Source: Roseivirga thermotolerans (GTDB lineage Bacteria; Bacteroidota; Bacteroidia; Cytophagales; Cyclobacteriaceae). Taken from it: a stretch of DNA of 64,000 bases. The notes below the pieces were generated by a model. The model saw nothing but the letters and a program-made list of their open reading frames with translations, searched no databases and had not been told where the DNA came from. The stretch is taken from NCBI RefSeq assembly GCF_014653175.1, contig NZ_BNAG01000004.1, positions 372,001 to 436,000 of the forward strand, in the 5' to 3' direction. Shown in pieces: positions 42,652 through 51,650 of this stretch; positions within the stretch are counted from its first letter, which is position 1; every line of letters begins with the position of its first letter. The translations under genes were made by a program, and so were the position numbers.

Positions 42652-43065
42652 ATGAGTGAACCACTGGTAAAGGAATATAGCAATGGAGAGGTTACCATAG
42701 TATGGAAACCAGATCTGTGCATTCATTCCGGTATTTGCCTCAGGGGTTTGCCCAAGGTGTTCAATCTCAAGCAGCGACCGTGGGTTCAACCGGAAAAGGC
42801 CAATTCAGATCAGATTGTGGCTCTGGTTCGGGAGTGCCCCTCAAAAGCACTATCTGTTAAAGGCGTTCGCTTTAAAGAGAAAGACAATAGCGATGTGAAG
42901 GTAACGCTCATACCCGGAGGCCCCATACTGATAAAAGGAGGAGCCACGGTAACGGAAAGAAACCATAAGCAGGTACATCGTGAAACAGTGGCCTTTTGTC
43001 GTTGCAAACGTTCGCGAAAATTTCCGTATTGCGATGGCACACACGCTCAACCAAAAGAAGACTAA
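42652..43065 (+). CDS. Fusion of YjdI-type (4Fe-4S) domain and CDGSH iron-sulfur domain
   Basis: 137 residues, cytoplasmic. The first half fits the mono-cluster YjdI family (VTIVWKPDLCIHSGICLRGLP, then VRECPSKAL). The second half ends in FCRCKRSRKFPYCDGTH, the CxCx(n)CDGxH motif that binds a [2Fe-2S] cluster. The two are usually separate genes or side by side. It may act in electron transfer or cluster storage. It ends six bases before the LacI-type gene. Confidence 0.82.
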   Translation: MSEPLVKEYSNGEVTIVWKPDLCIHSGICLRGLPKVFNLKQRPWVQPEKANSDQIVALVRECPSKALSVKGVRFKEKDNSDVKVTLIPGGPILIKGGATVTERNHKQVHRETVAFCRCKRSRKFPYCDGTHAQPKED

Positions 43066-43071
43066 GAGACT

Positions 43072-44079
43072 ATGGCTATTACGATAAAAGACATTGCCAA
43101 TGCGCTGAGTATTTCACCTTCAACGGTGTCGAGAGCGCTCAACGATCATCCAAACATAAGTGAAGAAACCAAGAAGTTGGTAGCCGAAAAAGCAAAGGAA
43201 ATGCGTTATCAGGCCAATTTTATTGCTGCAGGCTTACGCACCAAGCGTTCCAACTCCATAGGTATTTTAGTACCCCACATTACCAGTAACTTCTTCGCTT
43301 CTGCAATCGATGGTATTCAGAAGGTGGTAAGCGACAACGGATACTATACTATAATTTGTCAGTCTAATGAGAATTATCATGATGAGATAGACCAGATTAA
43401 GTCGCTGCTTTCATGTAAAGTGGAGGGCATTATACTGTCGGTTTCCAGTGAAACCAAAGAGTTCGATCATCTGGAGACACTCAAGGCCTATGATGTACCC
43501 TTTGTGTTTTTCGATCGCATTGCTCCCGGCTTCGATACGCCAACCGTAGAAGCCAACGATTTCACAGGTGGTTTCCAGGCGGTGGAACATCTGATAAAAC
43601 GTGGGCGCAAGCGCATTGCCCATCTTGGAGGCCCTGGACTGCTGGGGATTAGCAAAAGTCGATATGAAGGTTATTTGGAGGCTCTCAGAACCTACGACTA
43701 CGAGATTAATGAAGATTTTGTCGTGTTCACTCACCCCGATGAACCTCACGATGCGATTATAGAGAAGATGTTTGAAGACCCTAAAAGAAGACCCGATGCC
43801 CTTTTTACCTTTAGCGATGAATTGGCAGTGGAATCCATTCTAAAACTTAAAAAAATGGGTCTTAATGTTCCAAGAGATGTTTCGGTGGTTGGTTTTGGCA
43901 ATAGCAACTTGTGCGAAATAGTAGAACCCAACCTTACCAGCGTAACGCACGAACCTATTAAAATGGGTGAGGCTGCGGCCGAGCTATTGTTTAAAGTAAT
44001 TCAGAAAAGGCATATACCCCAACACCAGCTTCACCTGAAGTTTGATTCGAGGGTTATTATCCGGGATTCTTCCCGATAA
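43072..44079 (+). CDS. LacI family transcriptional regulator
   Basis: 335 residues: N-terminal helix-turn-helix (ITIKDIANALSISPSTVSRALNDHPNIS) and a periplasmic-binding-protein-like sugar sensor (SIGILVPHITSNFFASAIDGI, FVFFDRI, RPDALFTFSDELAV, SVVGFGNS). It precedes a cluster of sugar genes (GH16, SSS symporter, kinase, mutase, GH65), so it is probably their repressor or activator with a sugar or sugar phosphate ligand. Confidence 0.85.
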   Translation: MAITIKDIANALSISPSTVSRALNDHPNISEETKKLVAEKAKEMRYQANFIAAGLRTKRSNSIGILVPHITSNFFASAIDGIQKVVSDNGYYTIICQSNENYHDEIDQIKSLLSCKVEGIILSVSSETKEFDHLETLKAYDVPFVFFDRIAPGFDTPTVEANDFTGGFQAVEHLIKRGRKRIAHLGGPGLLGISKSRYEGYLEALRTYDYEINEDFVVFTHPDEPHDAIIEKMFEDPKRRPDALFTFSDELAVESILKLKKMGLNVPRDVSVVGFGNSNLCEIVEPNLTSVTHEPIKMGEAAAELLFKVIQKRHIPQHQLHLKFDSRVIIRDSSR

Positions 44080-44209
44080 GTGCTTAACATATAAATGAGG
44101 CTACCCGGCAGCGACTAACCTCCTGTATTCAATTCCTGTTTGCCAATTGTGCATGAGATTTTGTGCCCGGGTTGCCTTCTTTCGGCATCTTAAATACATT
44201 CAAACAGAA

Positions 44210-44998
44210 ATGAAAAAGCTTAGTCAACTTATGATGATTGGAGCCCTCGTGCTCATTCAGTCCTGTAACGAAAAACCACAATTGGTCTGGCAAGACGAAT
44301 TCGATGGCCGTGAGTTGGATACCACCCGGTGGACAGCCTATGTTGGTGATGGCTGCCCCGATCTGTGCGGTTTCGGTAACAATGAGCTTCAGTATTATAC
44401 CGACAGGCCCGAAAATATCAATTTAGCCCATGGTATACTCACCATTACTGCATTGGCCGACTCTTTTAAAACCCGTGCCTATTCTTCGGCCAAGCTCATC
44501 ACAAAAAACAAAGGCGATTGGAAATATGGCAGGGTAGAGGTGAGAGCCAGAATTCCAAAAGGACGTGGCAATTGGCCCGCAATATGGATGTTGCCCACCA
44601 CCAATAACTATGGTGGCTGGCCCAAAAGTGGAGAAATAGACATTATGGAACATGTAGGCTACGACCAGGGTAACCTGCATGGTACGGTACACACCGAAGC
44701 CTTCAACCACCTTAAAGGCACACAGAAGGCAGACTCCGTTCAGGTAGCCGATATCTCCGATAAATTCCATGTATATGCTATTGAATGGGATGAGGATAAA
44801 ATCGATTTCTTTCTAGACGATGAGAAATACTTCACTTTCGAAAACTCAGGCAATGGTTATGCCGAGTGGCCCTTCGACCAACCCTTTTATCTCATCCTAA
44901 ACCTGGCCGTTGGAGGTGGCTGGGGCGGCAAAAAGGGCATTGCAAACGATATCTTTCCAAACCGCTTTGAAATTGATTATGTTCGTGTATATCAGTAG
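44210..44998 (+). CDS. GH16 family beta-glucanase (laminarinase-like) lipoprotein
   Basis: Start at 44210 gives a lipoprotein signal (VLIQSC, Cys19). The 263-residue product has the GH16 fold: WQDEFDGRELDTTRW at the start, GRVEVRARIPKGRGNWPAIWML, and the catalytic GEIDIMEHVG with the two glutamates. The end (FYLILNLAVGGGWGG, RFEIDYVRVYQ) is complete. Members cut beta-1,3/1,4-glucans or related polymers on the cell surface. It likely feeds the sugar cluster that follows, though the GH65 gene there handles alpha-linked sugars. Confidence 0.85.
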   Translation: MKKLSQLMMIGALVLIQSCNEKPQLVWQDEFDGRELDTTRWTAYVGDGCPDLCGFGNNELQYYTDRPENINLAHGILTITALADSFKTRAYSSAKLITKNKGDWKYGRVEVRARIPKGRGNWPAIWMLPTTNNYGGWPKSGEIDIMEHVGYDQGNLHGTVHTEAFNHLKGTQKADSVQVADISDKFHVYAIEWDEDKIDFFLDDEKYFTFENSGNGYAEWPFDQPFYLILNLAVGGGWGGKKGIANDIFPNRFEIDYVRVYQ

Positions 44999-45035
44999 CA
45001 ACTATTGAATATCATTCAACCTTAACCTTACGTCT

Positions 45036-46640
45036 ATGGTAGACCTAGTTAGTCTCGATTACATTTTTATAGCCGCCTATTTTGTGCTGGTCTTTGGTAT
45101 AGCCGCTTGGGCCACTTTTAAAGAAAAAGTTAACTCTTCATCGTCCGATTACTTTCTGGGAGGTAAGAATGTAGGCTGGTTTGTCATTGGCGCATCACTC
45201 TTTGCATCCAATATTGGTTCTGAACACCTTGTGGGTTTAGCAGGCGATGGGGCAACAGGGGGTGTGGCTGTGGCTCAATTCGAAATTATAGCCGGATTTA
45301 TGCTTATGCTCTTAGGTTGGGTTTTTGTGCCCTTCTACTTGAAAAGCGGAGTGTTTACCATGCCCGAATTCTTAGAAAGAAGATACTCCTCCAAGGCGAG
45401 AAACTATCTTTCCTGGGTTTCGATAATCGCTTACATACTTACCAAAATATCGGTGACCATTTTTGCCGGAGCTGTAGTTTTCTCAGCTATAGAGGTGCCT
45501 TTTTGGACAGGTGCCATCATCATAGTTGTAGCTACAGGTGTTTACACCGTTTTTGGAGGGTTAAAGGCCGTGCTTTATACCGATATGATTCAAATGTTTG
45601 TACTCATTGGAGGTGCCATTGCTGTAACCTACTTTGGTCTGAACGAATTAGGCGGGTGGTCAGGGCTAACCAGTAGTGTAGACGAAGGCTTTATGTCTAT
45701 GTGGAAGCCAATATCCGATGATAAATTCCCTTGGACTGGTATCCTGTTTGGGGCTCCCATTTTAGGGGTATGGTATTGGTGTACAGATCAGTACATTGTG
45801 CAGCGAGTGCTTTCCGCTCGTAACATTGAGCAGGCGAGAAAAGGAACTCTTTTTGGCGGATTTCTGAAGATGCTTCCGCTTTTCATCTTCGTTATTCCCG
45901 GAGTAATTGCGTTTGCCCTTTCTCAAAAAGGTGTTTTCGACCTGGAAAAGAATGATCAGGCACTCATTATGATGGTGAAGAGTATGGTGCCGGCAGGTCT
46001 TCGAGGTGTGGTAATAGCCGGTTTACTGGCCGCACTAATGAGCTCACTAAGCTCCGTGTTCAACTCGTGCTCAACACTTTTTACCATCGATATTTATAAG
46101 CGTTGGAAACCCGATACCTCAGAAAAGAAGCTGGTGAGAGTAGGGCAGTTGGCTACCATCATTATGGTGGCAGTAGGTATTGTTTGGATCCCCATAATGG
46201 AGCGTATCTCCGGACAGCTCTATACGTATTTGCAAACAGTACAGGCCTATATTTCACCCCCTATTGCCGCTGTGTTTTTGCTAGGAATATTCTTTAAAAG
46301 ATTGAATGCAAAAGGCGCAATGGCTGCTCTATGGACCGGTTTTGTGTTAGGTATGGGATTGCTAGTGCTTGATGTTTTCAAAGCATCATTGCCCGATTTT
46401 CTAAGTGCCATTATTGCTATCAACTTCCTGCATTTGGCCATTTTCCTTTTTGTTATATGTTCTGTGGTACTCATAGTGGTGAGTTTAATGTCCGAAAAAC
46501 CGGCACCAGAACAAATCAAAGATATTACATACGCCAAGGGAGTGCTGAGTGCCAGGGGGCAAGCCTCCAGAACGAAAGACCTGGTGCTTACTGTATTGCT
46601 TATAGCTCTGATAATTGCTATTTGGATATACTTTAGCTAA
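45036..46640 (+). CDS. Sodium/solute (SSS family, SGLT-like) sugar symporter
   Basis: 534 residues with about fourteen membrane helices. The family signatures ASNIGSEHLVGLAGDGA, VYTVFGGLKAVLYTDMIQ and GLLAALMSSLSSVFNSCSTLFTIDIY are present. It resembles SGLT-type sugar carriers that import glucose or disaccharides with Na+. The kinase gene starts six bases after its stop, so uptake and metabolism are coupled. Confidence 0.85.
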   Translation: MVDLVSLDYIFIAAYFVLVFGIAAWATFKEKVNSSSSDYFLGGKNVGWFVIGASLFASNIGSEHLVGLAGDGATGGVAVAQFEIIAGFMLMLLGWVFVPFYLKSGVFTMPEFLERRYSSKARNYLSWVSIIAYILTKISVTIFAGAVVFSAIEVPFWTGAIIIVVATGVYTVFGGLKAVLYTDMIQMFVLIGGAIAVTYFGLNELGGWSGLTSSVDEGFMSMWKPISDDKFPWTGILFGAPILGVWYWCTDQYIVQRVLSARNIEQARKGTLFGGFLKMLPLFIFVIPGVIAFALSQKGVFDLEKNDQALIMMVKSMVPAGLRGVVIAGLLAALMSSLSSVFNSCSTLFTIDIYKRWKPDTSEKKLVRVGQLATIIMVAVGIVWIPIMERISGQLYTYLQTVQAYISPPIAAVFLLGIFFKRLNAKGAMAALWTGFVLGMGLLVLDVFKASLPDFLSAIIAINFLHLAIFLFVICSVVLIVVSLMSEKPAPEQIKDITYAKGVLSARGQASRTKDLVLTVLLIALIIAIWIYFS

Positions 46641-46646
46641 TGGCCT

Positions 46647-47639
46647 ATGAGTGGAGCATATAAAATAGCGGTAGTTGGCCCTATTCCCAGAGATCATATT
46701 ACTACTCATAAGGGAGAAGTTATAGAGAAGTATGGATGCATTACCCACCCTACTATAGGGCTTGCCCAGTTGCTTCAGGGCCAGGGAACGGTCTATCCGG
46801 TTTCGCATATTCGCAAAAAAGACATGGCTGCAGTAAAGGAATTATTTGCCCCTTATTCGGCCATAGATATGAAAGGCGTTACAGACGATGCCGATAGCGG
46901 AGACGTGATCAAACTTAAATTTCTCGATCAGAACTTTAGGGTAGAAAAACAAACGGCTTTTATGAACCCCATAATGCCGGTGGATATGGCTCCGTTTCTG
47001 GATTGCAACGTGTTTGTTTTTGTGCCTATAACCGACCATGAAATAGCTCTCGATACGCTTAAATACCTAAAAGAGTTTAGCCATGGAACCATCATATTCG
47101 ATGCTCATGGCCCCACACATACTATGACCATCGGGGGCGATCGGCACAAGAAGTTTTGGGTGGAAAGAGACTTCTGGCTACCCTATATCGATGTTCTAAA
47201 GATGAATCTGGAAGAATCGTGGTGTACCTGGTACAAGCACGAGTACAGAGAAGAGGAACTCACCGATCTTCTGGATGATATTGGTCAGGAGCACCTTCGC
47301 CCCATGGCCGATTACATTTTAGATAGAGGCCCCAAGGCTTTAATTGTAACTACCGATGCCACCGGTTGTAAGGTATTTACAAAAGTAAACGGACAGCTCA
47401 AAGAAGAATTCGTGAAGAGCATTTACATGGAAAATGTAGTAGACACCACCGGCTGTGGAGACTCTTTTGCGGGAGGACTAGCCTATGGGCTGAGAGACGG
47501 ACAAAACGATTATATATTGGCTTCAATGTATGCCAATGCACTTGGAGCTCAACGTACTCAAGGCACCACTTTCGAGGTTTTTAAGCCTCTGAAAGAAACA
47601 GAAAATATGATACGTGCCAATTATTCTATAAACCTATGA
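46647..47639 (+). CDS. PfkB family carbohydrate kinase
   Basis: 330 residues. The ribokinase/PfkB C-terminal motif DTTGCGDSFAGGLAYGL holds the catalytic Asp and anion hole; the start reads YKIAVVGPIPRDHI. Middle parts (DAHGPTHTM, LKMNLEESW) are less usual, so the sugar is uncertain. Lying between a sugar symporter and a phosphorylase/mutase pair, it may phosphorylate the second product of the GH65 reaction. Its end overlaps the mutase gene by four bases (ATGA). Confidence 0.8.
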   Translation: MSGAYKIAVVGPIPRDHITTHKGEVIEKYGCITHPTIGLAQLLQGQGTVYPVSHIRKKDMAAVKELFAPYSAIDMKGVTDDADSGDVIKLKFLDQNFRVEKQTAFMNPIMPVDMAPFLDCNVFVFVPITDHEIALDTLKYLKEFSHGTIIFDAHGPTHTMTIGGDRHKKFWVERDFWLPYIDVLKMNLEESWCTWYKHEYREEELTDLLDDIGQEHLRPMADYILDRGPKALIVTTDATGCKVFTKVNGQLKEEFVKSIYMENVVDTTGCGDSFAGGLAYGLRDGQNDYILASMYANALGAQRTQGTTFEVFKPLKETENMIRANYSINL

Positions 47640-48298
47640 TTTTACCAAAGGCCTGCATTTTTGATTTAGATGGGGTGATTGTAGATACAGTTCCGGCTCA
47701 TTATATAGCCTGGAAGTCTATTGCCGATGAACTGAATATACCTTTTACGGAAAAAGACAACGAGCAGTTAAAAGGCGTGAGCAGAGTAGACTCTATGAAG
47801 CGCATTTTGGCGATAGGAAATCTCGAAAAAAGCGATGAGGAAATTGAAGCTTTAACCACGCGTAAGAACGACAGGTACGTAGAGATAATATCTAAAATGA
47901 CTCCTGCCGACATTCTGCCGGGAGTCAGAGAATTTCTCCATGTGTTGGCAGAGGCCGGATTAAAAGTGGCGTTGGGATCTTCCAGTAAAAACGCGCCTAC
48001 TATTCTAAAAGCCGTTGGGCTGAGCGATCTGTTTCAGGTGAAAGTGGATGGTAACCACATAAGCCATTCCAAGCCTCACCCAGAGGTGTTTCTGCTTGGA
48101 GCCGATCGCCTGGGCTTGCATCCTTCAGAGTGCGTTGTCTTTGAAGATGCTATTTCCGGTGTGCAGGCAGCCAAACGCGGAGGCTTTCCATGTGTAGGAG
48201 TGGGCTTGCCTGAACTATTGCATGAGGCAGACCTTGTAGTTCCTGATCTGAAAGACGCAGACCTTACCATATTCAAACGTTTACCATCATTTGCATGA
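47636..48298 (+). CDS. pgmB: Beta-phosphoglucomutase family HAD hydrolase
   Basis: 220 residues of the HAD superfamily: DLDGVIVDT with the nucleophile and acid aspartates, LGSSSKNAP, a KPHPEVF motif and VFEDAISGVQAAK. The length and motifs match beta-phosphoglucomutase, which turns beta-glucose-1-phosphate into glucose-6-phosphate. Both ends overlap neighbours by four bases, so it is translationally coupled to the kinase and the GH65 phosphorylase, the enzyme that would supply beta-glucose-1-phosphate. Confidence 0.85.
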   Translation: MILPKACIFDLDGVIVDTVPAHYIAWKSIADELNIPFTEKDNEQLKGVSRVDSMKRILAIGNLEKSDEEIEALTTRKNDRYVEIISKMTPADILPGVREFLHVLAEAGLKVALGSSSKNAPTILKAVGLSDLFQVKVDGNHISHSKPHPEVFLLGADRLGLHPSECVVFEDAISGVQAAKRGGFPCVGVGLPELLHEADLVVPDLKDADLTIFKRLPSFA

Positions 48299-50592
48299 AA
48301 AATTATATCAAACATCATCCCTGGTCGATTATCGAAGAAGGGTTTGTGCCCGAGTATAATCAGATTTCCGAAAGCATTTTTAGCCTGGGCAACGGCATGT
48401 TTGGTCAGCGGGCTAATTTCGAAGAACAATATTCGGGAGAGAGCCTCCAAGGCAACTACGTTGCCGGGGTGTACTACCCTGATAAAACCCGCGTAGGCTG
48501 GTGGAAAAATGGGTATCCGGAGTACTTTGCCAAGGTGCTTAATGCAGCCAACTGGATTGGAATTCATATTTCTTTTGAAGATGAGGCTCTGGACTTGGCC
48601 ACTTGCGAAGTGGAGCATTTTCGAAGAGAGCTCAACATGAAAGAAGGCTGGCTTAAGCGTGAGTTTACAGCCAAAATGCCTTCAGGTAAACGCGTAAAGG
48701 TAGAGGCCACCCGAATATGCAGTATGGCCAGAACCAAAGTAGGAGCACTGTCCTATCAGGTTACACCTCTCAACTTTTCCGGTGTAGCCCGAATAGTGCC
48801 ATTTGTAGACTTTGATGTAATCAACGCAGATTCTAACTACGATGAAAAATTTTGGAATGAGCAGCATAGGAAAGCTTCGCACGATTTCAGCTATGTGGTA
48901 GCCAGTACCAAGAAAACCGATTTTTGGGTAGCTACGGGAATGAAGTTCAATATCTCCGGAGGTTTCTCCATGGAGTCTGCTCAGGAATTCGAGCGAGAGA
49001 AATATGTGGAAGTAGCAGTAACGGGTCGGGTAGAAGAGGGTAAGCCTTTGACCATAGAAAAGTATGCAGCCAATATTTCTTCCATGTATTTTGCCAAAAC
49101 GCAGCTGGTAGAAGTATGTGAAAAAGAAGTGCTGGAGGCGGCCCAGGTCGGGTTCGATAAACTTCTGCTGGAACACAAAGAAGCCTGGGCAGCCAAGTGG
49201 CAAATGAGCGATATAGTGATTGATGGTGATGTTTCGGCACAGCAGGGTATTCGATTCAATATTTTTCAGCTCAATCAAACCTATACCGGAGAAGACGAGC
49301 GACTTAATATTGGACCCAAAGGTTTTACCGGAGAAAAATATGGTGGAAGTACTTACTGGGATACTGAGGCGTATTGCCTGGCTTTTTATCTGGCTACGAG
49401 TGATAAACAAGTGGCCAGAAACCTGGTATTGTACCGTTACAAACACTTGCAAAAAGCTATTGAAAATGCTCAAAAACTAGGTTTTACTAATGGTGCTGCT
49501 CTTTACCCGATGGTGACTATGAACGGTGAGGAATGCCACAACGAATGGGAAATAACCTTCGAAGAAATCCATCGCAATGGCGCCATAGCTTATGCCATTT
49601 ACGACTACATAAACTATCATGGCGATGAAGACTACCTAATAGATTATGGTTTAGAAGTACTGATTGCTATTTCGCGTTTTTGGGCTCAAAGGGTACACTG
49701 GTCTAAACAAAAGGGTCAGTATGTAATGCATGGAGTTACAGGGCCCAATGAATACGAGAACAACGTGAATAACAACTGGTACACTTCTAAAATAGCTCTT
49801 TGGACCTTGCAGTATACCTTGGAAGGGCTTCAGAAATATAAGGGTACTACGCAGCTCAATGAGCTGTTTCAAAAACTCAATTTTAAAGAAGCCGAAACTG
49901 AAAAGTGGCAGCACATACTCGATAATATGTACTTGGGCTATGACGAAAAGAGAGGAGTGTTTTTACAGCAAGATGGTTTTCTGGATAAAGAGCTGATGCC
50001 TGTTTCGGATATTCCGGCAGGGCAGAGGCCAATTAACCAAAACTGGTCTTGGGACAGGATACTCCGTTCGTGCTTCATCAAACAAGCCGATACACTTCAG
50101 GGAATTTACCTTTTCGAAGATGAGTTCGATTTGGAAACCATTGAGCGTAACTTCGACTTCTATGAACCAATGACGGTGCATGAGTCGTCACTTTCGCCAT
50201 GTGTGCATGCGATTCTGGCCTCGAAACTTGGTCGAAAAGAAAAGGCATACGAAATGTACCTTCGTACGGCCCGTCTCGATTTGGACGATTATAATAATGA
50301 CACGGAAGATGGCTGCCATACCACCTCAATGGCTGGCACATGGATGGCCTTTGCTAAAGGTTTTGCCGGAATGAGGGTAAGGAGTGGAGAGTTGTACTTC
50401 AGCCCATATCTGCCCGATCATTGGGATGGTTATTCCTTCAAAATAAAATTTAGAGAGAGAAACCTCACCATTAAGGCCACCAAAGGTCACGTGACCATCA
50501 TGAATGAGTCAGCCGATGATTTGGGGATTTATCTGTTCGATAAGAAGTATGAATTAGCAGGCAACGGAAAGATTGATGCGCCTATGAATTAG
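48295..50592 (+). CDS. GH65 family glycoside phosphorylase
   Basis: 765 residues. The catalytic acid lies in VTGPNEYENNVNNNW (Glu after GPN), and substrate-site signatures include GGSTYWDTEAYCL, GEECHNEWEITFEEIHRNGAIAY (as a stretch near residue 405) and TTSMAGTWMAFAKGF near the end. GH65 enzymes phosphorolyse alpha-glucosides such as maltose, trehalose or kojibiose with inversion, giving beta-glucose-1-phosphate, the substrate of the preceding mutase. The exact glucoside is not clear; the adjacent PfkB kinase hints that the acceptor is also phosphorylated. Confidence 0.85.
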   Translation: MKNYIKHHPWSIIEEGFVPEYNQISESIFSLGNGMFGQRANFEEQYSGESLQGNYVAGVYYPDKTRVGWWKNGYPEYFAKVLNAANWIGIHISFEDEALDLATCEVEHFRRELNMKEGWLKREFTAKMPSGKRVKVEATRICSMARTKVGALSYQVTPLNFSGVARIVPFVDFDVINADSNYDEKFWNEQHRKASHDFSYVVASTKKTDFWVATGMKFNISGGFSMESAQEFEREKYVEVAVTGRVEEGKPLTIEKYAANISSMYFAKTQLVEVCEKEVLEAAQVGFDKLLLEHKEAWAAKWQMSDIVIDGDVSAQQGIRFNIFQLNQTYTGEDERLNIGPKGFTGEKYGGSTYWDTEAYCLAFYLATSDKQVARNLVLYRYKHLQKAIENAQKLGFTNGAALYPMVTMNGEECHNEWEITFEEIHRNGAIAYAIYDYINYHGDEDYLIDYGLEVLIAISRFWAQRVHWSKQKGQYVMHGVTGPNEYENNVNNNWYTSKIALWTLQYTLEGLQKYKGTTQLNELFQKLNFKEAETEKWQHILDNMYLGYDEKRGVFLQQDGFLDKELMPVSDIPAGQRPINQNWSWDRILRSCFIKQADTLQGIYLFEDEFDLETIERNFDFYEPMTVHESSLSPCVHAILASKLGRKEKAYEMYLRTARLDLDDYNNDTEDGCHTTSMAGTWMAFAKGFAGMRVRSGELYFSPYLPDHWDGYSFKIKFRERNLTIKATKGHVTIMNESADDLGIYLFDKKYELAGNGKIDAPMN

Positions 50593-50612
50593 TGATCAGG
50601 GATAGGCTAATT

Positions 50613-50640
50613 AGAAATCAGTAGTTATCTACTGGTTTCT
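50613..50640 (+). terminator. Terminator of the sugar-use operon
   Basis: AGAAATCAGTAG pairs with CTACTGGTTTCT (one wobble) across a TTAT loop, 20 bases after the GH65 stop. Confidence 0.65.
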
Positions 50641-50736
50641 TATTAACTAGTTTTTTAGCCTTGCTGTCTATCCAATGTCTATTCATCATAGCCTCCGGGC
50701 ATCACCTTATTTCCTTCAATTTCCATAAGTTTGAAT

Positions 50737-51507
50737 ATGCGTTGGAAAACTTTTCTTACCATAGTACTTATGGGCTTGTGTTTGGTCGTTTTAGGCCAGG
50801 AAAAGGATAGCACAAGTAAAAGGCCTCCCAATGTAGATGAAGAAAGTTGGCAGCGCATTCAGGAGGGGCGGTCAGAAACCCCGGAAGAGGCAGAGCGAAG
50901 GTTTCTTACCAATCGGGTTATGATGCGCGATGTAGGCATCACGCTTCTAGCCACAGTGGGTATTTTGGTTTTTATCGCCATTAATTCCAGAAATAATCGT
51001 CAGCGAAACAGAAAGAAGCTGTATAAGTACAGGGTTCGGAGTACGCAGGCCGAAATGCGGAGTATTGAGCTAAAAAATGAACTCATCAAGTCGGAGCTAC
51101 ACACTAAGGAAAAAAGGATGAGCGAATTGCTCGATGTAATTAAGCAGAAGAACAAGAAGCTGGATGAACTCAACTCAAAACTTTCTGAGAAAGAAAAGAT
51201 AGAAAAGGCTGATGTACTTAGCTCTGTTGCAGAAGCCTTTGCCTCAGAGCAGGAGTGGGAGAATTTCCGCGTAAGCTTTGAGCAAATTCACAGCGGCTTC
51301 TTCGATAAAATATTATCTATTCATCCCACACTCACGGCCTATGAATTACGACTTAGCGCTTTATTGAGGCTCAACCTAAGTTCTAAAGAGATTGGGAATG
51401 TCCTTAACATTTCTGCCGGCAGTGTTAATACAGGTCGCTATCGTATGCGAAAAAAGATGGGGCTAACGGAAAACGATGATCTGGTTCGTTACCTCATGTC
51501 GGTTTAG
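50737..51507 (+). CDS. Membrane-anchored LuxR-type regulator
   Basis: The ATG at 50737 (MRWKTFLTIVLMG) is preferred to a TTG six bases upstream. The 256-residue protein has a signal-like N-terminus, one membrane helix (VGITLLATVGILVFIAI), a long coiled coil (about 90-160) and a C-terminal helix-turn-helix (LTAYELRLSALLRLNLSSKEIGNVLNISAGSVNTGRYRMRKK), as in Bacteroidota regulators that usually have TPR sensors in front; here the periplasmic part is only about 45 residues long, with no TPR repeats. Its target genes are unknown. Confidence 0.75.
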   Translation: MRWKTFLTIVLMGLCLVVLGQEKDSTSKRPPNVDEESWQRIQEGRSETPEEAERRFLTNRVMMRDVGITLLATVGILVFIAINSRNNRQRNRKKLYKYRVRSTQAEMRSIELKNELIKSELHTKEKRMSELLDVIKQKNKKLDELNSKLSEKEKIEKADVLSSVAEAFASEQEWENFRVSFEQIHSGFFDKILSIHPTLTAYELRLSALLRLNLSSKEIGNVLNISAGSVNTGRYRMRKKMGLTENDDLVRYLMSV

Positions 51508-51604
51508 TGTATGGTAGCGACCGTTATTGACTCTTATGAACGGTTAAAGTGACCTTCACCTCAATTAAGGAATTAATGTCTATTCCTTGTCTATCCCCAA
51601 AGTT

Positions 51605-51634
51605 TTTGCTCTTCGGTCATTTTGCCTTGGTTTG
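51605..51634 (+). promoter_or_regulatory. Bacteroidota-type promoter candidate
   Basis: TTTG at 51605 and TTGGTTTG at 51627, with an 18-base gap, resemble the -33 TTTG / -7 TAnnTTTG consensus, one mismatch in the second box. They lie 17 bases upstream of the serine hydrolase ATG. Confidence 0.35.
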
Positions 51635-51650
51635 AGGAAACGGAAAACGC

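Noticed and set aside
48682-49473. A 263-codon minus-strand ORF inside the GH65 gene
   Set aside because: It is antisense to conserved catalytic sequence and has the skewed Phe/Tyr/Ser content of a shadow frame.
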